Numbered from the stretch's first letter, positions 8,668-17,262 are shown. The stretch: 64,000 nt of DNA from Candidatus Latescibacterota bacterium (GCA_022819745.1 JAJEGS010000023.1:6923-70922), one strand, 5' to 3'. Notes: a model not told the origin generated them from the letters alone. Translations and numbers: made by a program.

Positions 8668-10239
8668 ATGGATCGCCCCCGTTTGATTCACTACAACGAC
8701 GCACACCACTTTCACGCCAAGCGGCTCGAACCCCCGGCCAGCCGCCACCTCCTGAACTGGCCGGTAGATGAGGTGTTGGGGACGGGCGTGGATTTGCTGG
8801 TTTTGGGATTGGGTTATAGCGACGTCTTTTTCCATCAGAGCGCGGTCGGTCGCGTGGTGGGGCAGGGAAAGGAGGTGTGGGGAAATTACATTGACTGGCG
8901 GATCATGCGGATGGTGGAGGTGGCTAAGGAATTGGGGACTGACCAACTGCGGGCCGTCATTGAGCGCGGTCGGGAGACGGGGATGCAGGTCTTTCCCAGC
9001 CTCAAGCTCCAGGACTCTGCCCGGCCGGAAAGCGAGCGCTTCGGGCGGCTCAAGGAGCAGCACGGAGCTGCGGTGTGCATTGGCGACGCTGGTCGGGCCG
9101 AGTGGTGTTACGACTACGCGCAAGAGGCCGTACAGGAGTACAAACTGGCCATCATCGGCGAAGTGTTAGAGGGCTACCGAGCCGATGGATTGGAACTGGA
9201 TTTTTGCTTTGACAACTTCTATTTCAAAAAGGATGAGATTCAAGAAAACGCGCCGTTGATGACCGAGTTTGTGGCCAAGGTGCGGGCGTTGGCCGAGGAA
9301 ATCGGCGCACGGCAGGGTCGCAAAATTCCACTGATGGCGCGGGTGCATCTGCACGAGGAAGACAATCTCGCGGTGGGGCTGGATGTGGAGGCGTGGCTGC
9401 GGGCTGGCAGCCTCGATTGGGTCGTCGGTCAGGACGAGAACGTGCTGGTTGACGTAGGTATTCAGGCACCGTGGCTGGCTGAGATGGCCGAGAATGCGGG
9501 TGCGGCCGCGTATTATCGGCCGCCGCGTCGGATCTACGACGAGCGGGTGGGGTTGCCGAGCATTGAGATGTACCGGGCACTTAGCCAGACCTTAGCTTGG
9601 CAGGGCTACGCCGGGATGTATTTGGGCTATATGCCTTGGCCCTTGGCCGAGCGCGAGTACCAGATCCTGCGTGAGGTGGGCTACCCGCAGGTACACGCCC
9701 GGCGCGATAAGCGCTACTTGTTACAGCCGCGCGAGGGGGTCATCGGGGAAGAGACTTCTACGCCGGAGCGCCAAGTGCCGGAACAACTCTTGGAGGGCGA
9801 GACGGTTGCGCTCGACGTTTGGGTGGCCGACGATGTGGAGAGCGCCCGTAGCGATGGGGAGATGCGTCCGGCTATTTTGACGCTGCGCTTTTCTTTTTTC
9901 TGTATTGAGGACGAGATCGAAATGCGCTTTAATGGTCGGGTTTTGTCTCGCGCTGAAGCCGAAACCAGCGACGAGCGCGCGCTGACTATTCCCGTACAAC
10001 TCGCCGGGGGTATGGCGGTGCAAGCTCCGTTGGGTTTTTCAGCGCACTGGTTCCGCTTTCGCTTGGCACCGGAGGAGGTAAGGCGCGGGGCCAATCGGGT
10101 CGAGATCGAGGTGAAAAAACTGGAGGCGCGGGCGGGTTTTGCCCGCAGCATTAATGGGGCGGAAATTCTGGTCCGCTACAAGGACTTTGTGCGTCCCGAA
10201 GGTTTGGTACTGGAGCGGATTGCTCCTCCGGGAGGTTGA
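8668..10239 (+). CDS. Glycoside-hydrolase-like TIM-barrel protein of unknown specificity
   Basis: 523 residues from the ATG at 8668 (TAGGAG upstream). The first ~380 residues look like a TIM barrel: RGRETGMQVFPSLKLQD, then YRADGLELDFCFDNFYF (an acidic pair at a strand end), then a PLMARVHLHEEDN strand. This resembles the GHL10-type putative glycosidases. The last ~140 residues are predicted beta-rich (EIEMRFNGRVLSR, RRGANRVEIEVKKLE), like a carbohydrate-binding or jelly-roll domain. No signal peptide was seen. The catalytic residues cannot be assigned with certainty; Glu/Asp in GLELDF are the best candidates. The stop is one base from the next start. Confidence 0.6.
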   Translation: MDRPRLIHYNDAHHFHAKRLEPPASRHLLNWPVDEVLGTGVDLLVLGLGYSDVFFHQSAVGRVVGQGKEVWGNYIDWRIMRMVEVAKELGTDQLRAVIERGRETGMQVFPSLKLQDSARPESERFGRLKEQHGAAVCIGDAGRAEWCYDYAQEAVQEYKLAIIGEVLEGYRADGLELDFCFDNFYFKKDEIQENAPLMTEFVAKVRALAEEIGARQGRKIPLMARVHLHEEDNLAVGLDVEAWLRAGSLDWVVGQDENVLVDVGIQAPWLAEMAENAGAAAYYRPPRRIYDERVGLPSIEMYRALSQTLAWQGYAGMYLGYMPWPLAEREYQILREVGYPQVHARRDKRYLLQPREGVIGEETSTPERQVPEQLLEGETVALDVWVADDVESARSDGEMRPAILTLRFSFFCIEDEIEMRFNGRVLSRAEAETSDERALTIPVQLAGGMAVQAPLGFSAHWFRFRLAPEEVRRGANRVEIEVKKLEARAGFARSINGAEILVRYKDFVRPEGLVLERIAPPGG

Positions 10240-10240
10240 G

Positions 10241-11086
10241 ATGCGAGCATTGATTACGGGAACTAGCGGTTTTATTGGCCGGGCGTTGGCTGCGGATATG
10301 GCGGCGGACCACGAGGTGGTTTGTCTGTCGCGCCAGCCGACGGAGGTCGCGGGGGTGGAGGTGGTGGTTGGGGATTTTACGCGGGTGGAGGATCTGCACC
10401 GGTTGGACCAGTGGGACTTTGACGCGCTGGTCCATCTGGGGGCAGTGACGGGTGCGGGTGCTGAAGCGGATCTGATGCGGGTCAATGTCATGGGGTCCTA
10501 CGGCTTGTTGCGCTATTTGATCGATCGGGGTTGCCGCAAATTCGCATTGGCCTCGTCGATTGCTGCGGTTGGGATGCAGTCGGTGCATTTTCGGCCGCTC
10601 GAACTGCCGATGTCGGACGAGCATCCGTGTCTGGACCGCGATGGCTACGGTTTTTCCAAATACATGATGGAGGAGACGACCCGCTATCTGGCGCGGCAGC
10701 GGGAGGAGTTGGACTTCATCAATATTAGGCTATCTTCGATTTGGCCCGAGGATAGGGCACCTGCGCCACGGCAGCCGGGGCCGGTGGGACAGTGGGGAAT
10801 GGGGGCAATTTCGTGCATGTATTTGAGCGATGCGGTGCGGTGTTTCCGGCTGGCGGCGGAGAGCTCGCACAAGGCGGGGGTGCGGATTTTGAACGCAGTG
10901 GGGACGCAGGCTTGTGTGGCCTGTACGGTGCCGGAGTTGATGCGGATCTGGTATGGGGCGGATGCGGGGAAGATCGATATGACGCACTATAAACGGGCGG
11001 GGCACGAGCGGGATCCGGTGTATGATATTGCGCGGATTGAAGCGGAGTTGGGATTTGTGCCGGCGCGGAGTGTATTGCCGGAGTGA
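10241..11086 (+). CDS. NAD-dependent epimerase/dehydratase (extended SDR)
   Basis: 281 residues. The extended short-chain dehydrogenase motif TGTSGFIG (residues 6-13), Ser in LASSIAAVG and the catalytic pair YGFSK (Tyr-x-x-x-Lys) are present. The ATG at 10241 has GGGAGG upstream and directly follows the TGA of the preceding gene with one base between, so translation is probably coupled. This is the last gene of the oxidoreductase/glycosidase-like/epimerase run and probably acts on a nucleotide or free sugar. Confidence 0.82.
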   Translation: MRALITGTSGFIGRALAADMAADHEVVCLSRQPTEVAGVEVVVGDFTRVEDLHRLDQWDFDALVHLGAVTGAGAEADLMRVNVMGSYGLLRYLIDRGCRKFALASSIAAVGMQSVHFRPLELPMSDEHPCLDRDGYGFSKYMMEETTRYLARQREELDFINIRLSSIWPEDRAPAPRQPGPVGQWGMGAISCMYLSDAVRCFRLAAESSHKAGVRILNAVGTQACVACTVPELMRIWYGADAGKIDMTHYKRAGHERDPVYDIARIEAELGFVPARSVLPE

Positions 11087-11100
11087 GCCGATGCGGATGA

Positions 11101-12504
11101 CTATTCCCGTGCGAAGGGTTGGGGGCGCTGAGTGGTGCTGTCTTCCCACTGGCCGCCCACCGGCCTGAGTTGTCCCTTGCCGGTCACTGCGAAGTTGCGG
11201 CCGTCGCGCTCGGGCACTACGTAGCGTTCGTACCAATCCTCTAGTCGCTGTTTCAGGTCGCCGATCCGTTCGGCCTGGTTTGGCTCGTCCGCCAGATTGG
11301 CGCGCTCGTCCGGGTCGTTAGCTAGGTCGTAGAGTTCGTGCGGCCCATCTGGATAGCGGTGGACGTATTTCCACGCCTCGGTGCGCATCATCCGCGTCGT
11401 CCCGTACTCGTCGTAGATGACTACTTCCTGCCGGCCGGTGTCGTCTGCTCCCAACAATAGCGGCAGCGTGCTTTGTCCGGGCAAATTGGGCCCCTCGGGT
11501 AGTGGCAACCCCAGATAGTCGAGCAAGGTCGGCATAAAGTCGTAGGCGCTGACCATGGCTTCTTGGACGCTTTCCGCAGGGATGCGGCCGGGATGGCTGA
11601 CGACGAAGGGCACCTTGATCGAATTTTCGTACATGTTCGGCGGATAGGTGCCGTTGCCCTTGCCCCAGAAACCGTGGTGGCCGCAGCTAAAGCCGTTGTC
11701 GCTGGTGAAGACTACTAGCGTGTTCTCGCGCAGACCTTTTTCCTCTAGCTTGTCGAGGATCCGCCCGATGTCTCGGTCCATCGCCGTCACCGCGGCGAAA
11801 TAGCCCTTGAGCATCTCGCGGTTGCCCAGACAGTTCTCGCTCAGCGAATGGCCCACCGCCCAAGGGTGGATCGCTTCCTGCGGACAGGAGTCGAACGCGC
11901 AGTTATCGTAGGAATCGACGATTTCCTGCGGGTGGCCAGTCCATGGGCTATGCGGCGCGGTGTAGTGTACACCTAGGTAAAAGGGCGCGTCGCTGTCGGC
12001 GTGCCGATCGATAAACGCCAGCGCGTCGTTGGTGATTGCTGTGGTCACGTAGCCCGGCTCAGTGATTAGCTCGCCGTCGCGGATCATGGGCGCGTCGTTG
12101 TACGGCCCGCCGCCCTGCTGATGCACGTACCAATGCGAAAAGCCGTGCTGCGCGAGTTGGCTGTGCCCGAGGTGCCACTTGCCGCTCAGCCCGCAGATCC
12201 AGCCATTTTCCGCGAGGATGTCGGTACAAGCCACTTCGTCTGCGAGATAAGCGGCTGCGGACTCGCCGACGTTGCCCTCTCTGATCCAATCGTGGACCCC
12301 GTGCTGCGAGGGGATCCGTCCGGTCAAAAAGGTCGCGCGGCTTGGTGAGCAGACTGGCGTGGCGACGAAGAAATTGTCAAAGCGCATGCCGGTCTGGGCG
12401 ATGTGGTCGATTGCCGGAGTGCGGATTTCCGCGTTGCCGTAACAGCCGGCGGCCCAAGGGCCTTGGTCGTCGCTGAGGATGAAGACGATGTTGGGTTGAT
12501 TCAT
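11101..12504 (-). CDS. Type I sulfatase (formylglycine-dependent)
   Basis: 467 residues. The maturation motif C52-S-P-S-R56 (PVCSPSRATFLTGR) marks the Cys converted to formylglycine. D12-D13 are metal ligands and SGKWHLGH and FTSDNGF are further conserved active-site segments. It should hydrolyse sulfate esters, probably of polysaccharides, but no signal peptide is evident, so location is unclear. A cognate formylglycine-generating enzyme is not in the window. The first 58 bases of the gene are duplicated at 20482-20539 on the far side of the defence island. The stop is convergent with the epimerase. Confidence 0.88.
   Translation of the reverse strand: MNQPNIVFILSDDQGPWAAGCYGNAEIRTPAIDHIAQTGMRFDNFFVATPVCSPSRATFLTGRIPSQHGVHDWIREGNVGESAAAYLADEVACTDILAENGWICGLSGKWHLGHSQLAQHGFSHWYVHQQGGGPYNDAPMIRDGELITEPGYVTTAITNDALAFIDRHADSDAPFYLGVHYTAPHSPWTGHPQEIVDSYDNCAFDSCPQEAIHPWAVGHSLSENCLGNREMLKGYFAAVTAMDRDIGRILDKLEEKGLRENTLVVFTSDNGFSCGHHGFWGKGNGTYPPNMYENSIKVPFVVSHPGRIPAESVQEAMVSAYDFMPTLLDYLGLPLPEGPNLPGQSTLPLLLGADDTGRQEVVIYDEYGTTRMMRTEAWKYVHRYPDGPHELYDLANDPDERANLADEPNQAERIGDLKQRLEDWYERYVVPERDGRNFAVTGKGQLRPVGGQWEDSTTQRPQPFARE
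12447..12504 (-). repeat. Left copy of the direct repeat bracketing the defence island
   Basis: The 5' end of the intact sulfatase gene. Bases 12447-12496 are identical to 20482-20531 (50 of 50), and the start codons align (12502-12504 and 20537-20539). The sequence diverges immediately beyond the start codon. Confidence 0.85.
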
Positions 12505-12530
12505 AGTGTATATAGCCTTCAGTAAGAGTC

Positions 12531-13031
12531 CTATCGCCAGCGCCCGAGACGCTTGCGGATTTCCGCCTTGGGCAGCCTACACCGAGGGTGAGCGCTGATT
12601 GCTTCAAGGCCCGCGTGTAGCTCATTTGCGCTGGCAGCGGAAACCTCAGACATCTGGTCTAACAGCCACAAAACACCGTGACAATCGACACGCTCTTCAT
12701 TGGCTAACCCACGCAGTGCACCATCACCCGTGAGTAAGGTCCAGGTGTTCATTGCCGCAAGGGCGAGAGCGAAGCTATCCGGTAGCGAAATCAACGGTTG
12801 CTCGCGCCGGTAGCGAAGGGCACAAGCGACGCCAGTACTATCCAGTTCCTCGATTCGTAGGCCGAGCCTGAGCAGATTCTCGCCCCCGTGATTTTTTAGT
12901 TCTCTTTCGTACAAAAGGTCCGGGACAACAAACTGAAAAGGAAGGCGGAAGCAGATTTCCAGTAACGAACCGCGCTCAAGATCAATCAGAATGGACGTGT
13001 CGGAAACCAGCGCCTTCATAGACTTCATCAT
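12531..13031 (-). CDS. PIN-domain protein, VapC-like toxin candidate
   Basis: 166 residues. The acidic ribonuclease residues of PIN domains are in the expected order: D11 in SDTSILIDL, E42 in LYERE, D85 in LPDSFALALA and D103 in LLTGDGALR. Expected role: Mg-dependent RNA cleavage. The start at 13031 lies inside the upstream regulator gene (50-bp overlap), and an in-frame ATG at 13019 is an alternative. The overlap means the two are co-translated, the usual layout of a type II toxin-antitoxin pair. The C-terminal ~40 residues (after LLDQMSEV) exceed a minimal PIN domain. Confidence 0.75.
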   Translation of the reverse strand: MMKSMKALVSDTSILIDLERGSLLEICFRLPFQFVVPDLLYERELKNHGGENLLRLGLRIEELDSTGVACALRYRREQPLISLPDSFALALAAMNTWTLLTGDGALRGLANEERVDCHGVLWLLDQMSEVSAASANELHAGLEAISAHPRCRLPKAEIRKRLGRWR

Positions 13032-14091
13032 ACTCTAGGGGCTCTTCCATGCGCTGGTTCAACTCGTGGACCGAGGTTTCCAGTAGCTCGGCGGCCTTGG
13101 CCTCGGATATCGCATCCTCGGCCAAGGCGCGGAAGCACAGGCGCTCGAAACGCCGGGGGACCTCGCCCTGCATGGCGTAAGGCTCTTTATAAGGCGGCCT
13201 GCGCCAGCCCAAACGGGAAAATTCGTTAAATAGTCGCCGGAATAGGGTTGGGCCGAAGATACCGAGGTCCTTGCATCGATAGGTCAGCGCCTGAACGCTT
13301 ACCCCGAACAGTTCCTTGAGGGCAAAAAGTTCGCTCCATCCGATCGACGTGCGGTGCTTGCCTATGGCAGCCCATAGCATCTCAGCAGGCATGAGAAACG
13401 CCCCGGCGAAACGGAAGGCAGCCTGCTCGTTATCTACCTTTGCGCCAACCTCCAAGACCATATGCCCCAACTCATGAGCCATTGTGAGACGCTGTCTCTC
13501 TCCCCAGTGGCTGTCATTGACGACTAGGACGGGCACTGTGCTCTTGCCGGCGCGGCGCACTCGCGCCATGAGGCCGTCGATATTGTCAAGGGCACAAGAG
13601 AGCACCTTGATGCCGCGCTCTTCCAGCAGTTCGACTAGATTGGGAATAGGGTCGAGCCCCAAACCCCAGTGCCGGCGAAGACTATAGGCAGCGCGGTCAG
13701 CTTCCGAAGGATCGTTGACGACGGGGTAGGGAGCTTCGCGGGGCTTATCCCAGTCGAGGCTTGGCAAGCCGAGAAACTCCTCGATCATCAGGTAGCGTTC
13801 CAGCAAGTGCAGGACTTTGGCTTCGACCTGCATCTCCTCGCGCTTGCTGGTGAGATTCTTCTTGCGAAACTCGACGCCCTCCAGCGCCATCTCTTGGTCC
13901 CCGGCCAAGTAGTCCACGGAGACTGAGAGGGCATCGGCTAGCGCAATGAGGACGCCCGAGCTTGGCACGGATTCGTCGCGCTCATACTTGCCGATCGCCT
14001 GCGCCGTTACGCGATTTCCAATGCGTTCCTCTAAGCCGCGAAGGGACAGGCCGGCGGCAGAACGAGCGAGCTTGAGTCTTTGTCCTATCAT
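12982..14091 (-). CDS. Fused XRE-type HTH and ImmA/IrrE metallopeptidase regulator
   Basis: 369 residues. Residues 1-66 form an XRE helix-turn-helix (RLKLARSAAGLSLRGLEERI, QAIGKYERDESVPS, ADALSVSVDYLAG). The second part is an ImmA/IrrE (COG2856) peptidase with H206-E207-L-G-H210 and the downstream NEQAAFRFAGAFLMP ligand helix. Two contexts are possible: antitoxin/repressor for the overlapping PIN gene, or a single-chain equivalent of CapH (HTH) plus CapP (peptidase), which are known to control CBASS after DNA damage. It is divergent from the CBASS operon, with an operator-like inverted repeat just upstream of its start. The domain calls are firm; the role is inferred. Confidence 0.85.
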   Translation of the reverse strand: MIGQRLKLARSAAGLSLRGLEERIGNRVTAQAIGKYERDESVPSSGVLIALADALSVSVDYLAGDQEMALEGVEFRKKNLTSKREEMQVEAKVLHLLERYLMIEEFLGLPSLDWDKPREAPYPVVNDPSEADRAAYSLRRHWGLGLDPIPNLVELLEERGIKVLSCALDNIDGLMARVRRAGKSTVPVLVVNDSHWGERQRLTMAHELGHMVLEVGAKVDNEQAAFRFAGAFLMPAEMLWAAIGKHRTSIGWSELFALKELFGVSVQALTYRCKDLGIFGPTLFRRLFNEFSRLGWRRPPYKEPYAMQGEVPRRFERLCFRALAEDAISEAKAAELLETSVHELNQRMEEPLEYDEVYEGAGFRHVHSD

Positions 14092-14113
14092 GGGTGATAT
14101 TCTCTCCTTGACA

Positions 14114-14150
14114 GTTTACAAATATGATTTATATTGCGTATATTGTAAAC
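14114..14150. promoter_or_regulatory. Operator-like inverted repeat upstream of the XRE-ImmA gene
   Basis: GTTTACAAATAT and ATATTGTAAAC face each other across about 14 bases, starting 22 bases before the regulator start codon. The geometry suits a dimeric XRE repressor acting on its own promoter. A related TTTACAAAAATAT half-site lies in the CBASS promoter at 14291. Confidence 0.55.
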
Positions 14151-14290
14151 AGATAGAATTGGATTTTGTCATGCGATGCCACTGAATACGACGATGACTA
14201 TCACAGCAATATTCTCGAAACAGAGAGAAAATCATGGGACGGAATTTCTATGTTCGCTATGGCGGCTCTCAATGGCTGCCGTCATTGCAA

Positions 14291-14318
14291 TTTACAAAAA
14301 TATCGATCATCCTACAAT
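14291..14318 (+). promoter_or_regulatory. Probable promoter of the CBASS operon
   Basis: TTTACA at 14291-14296, a 16-base spacer and TACAAT at 14313-14318, each 5 of 6 to consensus. The -35 region overlaps a TTTACAA half-site like that in the operator at 14114-14150. The 292-base gap between the regulator and the CD-NTase holds no convincing gene; a 70-codon frame at 14176-14388 is not supported. Confidence 0.5.
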
Positions 14319-14384
14319 ATATAAATTACGACCGCCGGAAATGGACGAAGCTCTTGGACCAGCGGCACAAGCAAGGAGTCTTAA

Positions 14385-15629
14385 ATGAATCCTAGGACGA
14401 TTCCACCGCAACTGACAGAAACAACCGATATTCTACTGGCTGACGTAGCGATCCGCGTCCAACTCAGCCGGACAGACTACAATAAGGCCGTTGACAGGTA
14501 TCAGACGATCAACGATTGGATTGAGCGCGACGGCAGCCCTCTCAAGGAGCTTGTAGAGTTATTTTACTCGCAGGGGTCTATGGCGATCGGTGCAACTATC
14601 GCATCAAGGCTCAGGACGGATGAATTCGATATTGATGTGGTTGCACAGCTTGATCTGCCGGACTACGTACTGCCGCACGAGCCCTTGGACATGCTGTTCG
14701 AGGCGATAAGGGGCGAGCCGGGATCCCGGTACTACAAAAAAACAAAACGGAGGACTCGTTGTGTCACTGTCGATTACAAAGACAAAATGCACATTGACGT
14801 CACGCCCGTCATTCGGCGGCGGGCCACTCCAGAACGCGAGAGTTGGCTCTTTCACGACCGGCCAGAAGCTCCCCAGGAGCCGAGCTATAGACTCATCGCC
14901 AACCCCTACGGCTTCGCTGAATGGTTCAAGGCCAATACACCGCTCGATCAGGACTTTGCAGATATTTTTGAGAAACGTGCGGCCGAATACGAGCGACTGG
15001 TGTTGATGGAGGCTGCGGAGAGCGAACCCGTTCCCCCGCAGGAACCGCCATTCCTAAAGTCGAAGGCGGTGATTGTGCTTCAGCTTCTGAAGAGGTGGCG
15101 CAATGTGCAATACGATACGCGGTCTGGGCGACGGCCACCGTCGATCCTGATTGCGAAGCTGGTGGCCGATGCCGCTAATCATACGGACCGGCTATCGGAG
15201 GAATTGCTACTTCAGGCGCGGCATATGCTGCGCGAGTTCCAGCGTTTCCACAATGCGGGGTGCTGCATTCACGTTACTAACCCTGTTTGCGGACAGGATG
15301 TTTTGACTGATCGCTGGCCAGAATCGTTGCGAGACCAAGCGATCTTTATCGACGATCTTGAAAACCTTGTTGCGAAGGTCGAGAGGCTGGTCTCTGGAGG
15401 TGATCTTGAAGAGATAAAGAAAATTATGATGGAGTTGTTCGGAGAAGCACCGACGATAGATGTGGTCGAGTCCTTCGTCAGACGCATGGGCGATGGTATG
15501 CTTAGTGGGCAAAGCCAGCACCGTCCGGGTACTGGCAGTCTCGTTTTTCCGACAACAGCGGCGGGGACAAGCGTGACCACTCCATCGGGTGCGGTATCAA
15601 CACCAAAGCATACCTTCTTTGGCGATTAA
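14385..15629 (+). CDS. CBASS CD-NTase (cGAS/DncV-like nucleotidyltransferase)
   Basis: 414 residues. The nucleotidyltransferase signature is complete: G64-S65 in YSQGSMAIGA, then D82 and D84 in DEFDIDVV, and a third acidic residue D138 in HIDVTPVI. It should make a cyclic di- or trinucleotide second messenger on phage infection. The C-terminal tail (about residues 372-414) is Ser/Thr/Gly/Pro-rich and probably flexible, ending HTFFGD, as expected if an E2-like partner conjugates the C-terminus. The ATG at 14385 has AAGGAG upstream. It is first in a three-gene operon with an E2-like gene and a patatin effector. The nucleotide product cannot be predicted from sequence alone. Confidence 0.9.
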   Translation: MNPRTIPPQLTETTDILLADVAIRVQLSRTDYNKAVDRYQTINDWIERDGSPLKELVELFYSQGSMAIGATIASRLRTDEFDIDVVAQLDLPDYVLPHEPLDMLFEAIRGEPGSRYYKKTKRRTRCVTVDYKDKMHIDVTPVIRRRATPERESWLFHDRPEAPQEPSYRLIANPYGFAEWFKANTPLDQDFADIFEKRAAEYERLVLMEAAESEPVPPQEPPFLKSKAVIVLQLLKRWRNVQYDTRSGRRPPSILIAKLVADAANHTDRLSEELLLQARHMLREFQRFHNAGCCIHVTNPVCGQDVLTDRWPESLRDQAIFIDDLENLVAKVERLVSGGDLEEIKKIMMELFGEAPTIDVVESFVRRMGDGMLSGQSQHRPGTGSLVFPTTAAGTSVTTPSGAVSTPKHTFFGD

Positions 15630-15641
15630 TAGGTACGGACA

Positions 15642-16088
15642 GTGAGCCTCACAATCTGGAAGCAAGTCGAACTCGTGCAGCAAAGGTGGCCAGATTTCCG
15701 GGTGATCAACCGGACGGGTCGCTTGGTGAGATGGGAAGGACGGCTTCAACCCCTGAGCCAAATATACACGGTGCAGATAGCCTTCTACCGAGAACGCAAA
15801 AAAGGCAGTGTCGAACGCTCACTGTTTCCATACGTGACCGTGATTGACCCGCCTTTGCGCCGACGAATTGAAAAGCCGGAAGAGCCCATCCCACATCACT
15901 ACCAGAACCGGAATTGTCCTGAACGGCCCTTTCTATGTCTCTATGACCCGTCCACTCGGGAATGGCATCCTCGGAAATCAATCGCCCATACCATCGTCCC
16001 TTGGACGATTGATTGGCTAGCTTGCTATGAGGGCTGGCTTGCAACAGGTGAATGGATGGGTGGCGGTCGTCATCCAACAAGCGAGTAG
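15642..16088 (+). CDS. Stand-alone E2-like CBASS accessory protein (type II-short Cap2-like)
   Basis: 148 residues, 12 bases after the CD-NTase. The C-terminal half follows the pattern of bacterial E2-like proteins: PHHYQNRNCPERPFLCLYDP, then the Trp-rich AHTIVPWTIDWLACYEGWL and TGEWMGGGRHP. C99 (FLCLYDP) is the probable catalytic Cys; C92 is an alternative. There is no E1 or JAB domain in this protein or nearby, which places the operon in the E2-only (type II-short) class, where the E2 conjugates the CD-NTase C-terminus to targets and raises its activity. The call rests on motif and context; sequence identity in this family is low. Confidence 0.8.
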   Translation: MSLTIWKQVELVQQRWPDFRVINRTGRLVRWEGRLQPLSQIYTVQIAFYRERKKGSVERSLFPYVTVIDPPLRRRIEKPEEPIPHHYQNRNCPERPFLCLYDPSTREWHPRKSIAHTIVPWTIDWLACYEGWLATGEWMGGGRHPTSE

Positions 16089-16096
16089 ATGCCGCA

Positions 16097-17164
16097 ATGT
16101 TTGATAGCAACGAGGGAGAACCCCCGAAACGATCATCAGGTGCGCTCAAGCATCGCCGCGTCCAACTTCCTTGGCCAGAAGATCGGGAATTTCGCATTCT
16201 TGCGATTGATGGGGGTGGCATTCGTGGAATCTTCCCGGCCACATTTCTAGCGGAACTGGAGGAACGCTATCTCGGTGGAGTTTCTGTAGCCCAATACTTT
16301 GACCTCATCGCGGGAACCTCAACCGGGGGTATCATTGCCCTTGGGCTCGCTTCGGGACTTACAGCCGCTGAACTGCGTGACCTCTATATTGAGCGTGGGT
16401 GCGACATATTTCCCCCTATTCGCAGCGATGTTATTGGGTCGGCAAAACGCTGTTTTTGGGGCCTCTACCAGTATTTCAAGTTTCGCTACGACCGAGAGGC
16501 TCTCATGTGCATCCTACGCGAGACCTTCGGGGACCGAAAATTCGGTGAGGCACAGACGCGGCTGTGCATTCCTTCATTCGATGGTCGGCACGGAGAGGTG
16601 TATATCTTCAAGACCCCGCACCATCCCGACTTTCGCAAGGACGCCAAGGAACCAATGATAAAGGTAGCAGCGGCCACGTCAGCCGCGCCAACGTTCTTTC
16701 AGCCATTCAAAGATGGCGGCTACACGTTCGTTGACGGCGGAGTTTGGGCGAACAACCCAATCATGGTTGCGTTAGTCGATGCCTTGTCCTGCTTCTCAGT
16801 CCCACGTGAGCGCATTCGCATTTTGAGCCTAGGCTGTGGAGATGACCAGTATGCCGTTGGTAAAATGAAGACGTTGCTAGGCGGTATGTTGGCATGGAAG
16901 GACATCATATATGGTGCGATGCGGCTTCAGTCTCTCAACGCGCTTGGTCAGGCCGGATTGCTGATTGGCGCAGACAGGATTGTCAGGGTCAACGCGCCTA
17001 CGTGTGAGAAGAAAATCCAACTGGACGACTGGAGCCGTGCTGTGGCGGAGCTACCCAATGCCGCAAAAGCAGCCCTCGACGAATTCGGCGAAAACGCGGC
17101 GTCCGTATTTCTAATGGAACCCGCCGCCCCTTACCGGCCAATTATCGCCGAGTCCTCTTTATAG
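16097..17164 (+). CDS. Patatin-like phospholipase, CBASS effector (CapV-like)
   Basis: 355 residues from the ATG at 16097, 8 bases after the E2 gene. Patatin motifs are intact: the oxyanion loop D38-GGGIRG, the nucleophile S75 in GTSTGG and the catalytic D213 in FVDGGVWANNP. CapV proteins are activated by the CBASS cyclic nucleotide and degrade membrane phospholipids, killing the infected cell. The N-terminal 30 residues are hydrophilic and there are no transmembrane segments. An upstream ATG at 16052 lies inside the E2 gene and is less likely. Confidence 0.9.
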   Translation: MFDSNEGEPPKRSSGALKHRRVQLPWPEDREFRILAIDGGGIRGIFPATFLAELEERYLGGVSVAQYFDLIAGTSTGGIIALGLASGLTAAELRDLYIERGCDIFPPIRSDVIGSAKRCFWGLYQYFKFRYDREALMCILRETFGDRKFGEAQTRLCIPSFDGRHGEVYIFKTPHHPDFRKDAKEPMIKVAAATSAAPTFFQPFKDGGYTFVDGGVWANNPIMVALVDALSCFSVPRERIRILSLGCGDDQYAVGKMKTLLGGMLAWKDIIYGAMRLQSLNALGQAGLLIGADRIVRVNAPTCEKKIQLDDWSRAVAELPNAAKAALDEFGENAASVFLMEPAAPYRPIIAESSL

Positions 17165-17262
17165 GGATGGCATCGGCTGTGCCGGGCATTCTACGGTCAA
17201 AATCAGGATAAGGGCTAGGGGACTTTAGGGAATTATATACAACCATTCCCATAAATTACGGA

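Noticed and set aside
14176..14388. 70-codon frame between regulator and CD-NTase
   Set aside because: No ribosome site, low-complexity composition, and it covers the CBASS promoter and overlaps the start of the CD-NTase.
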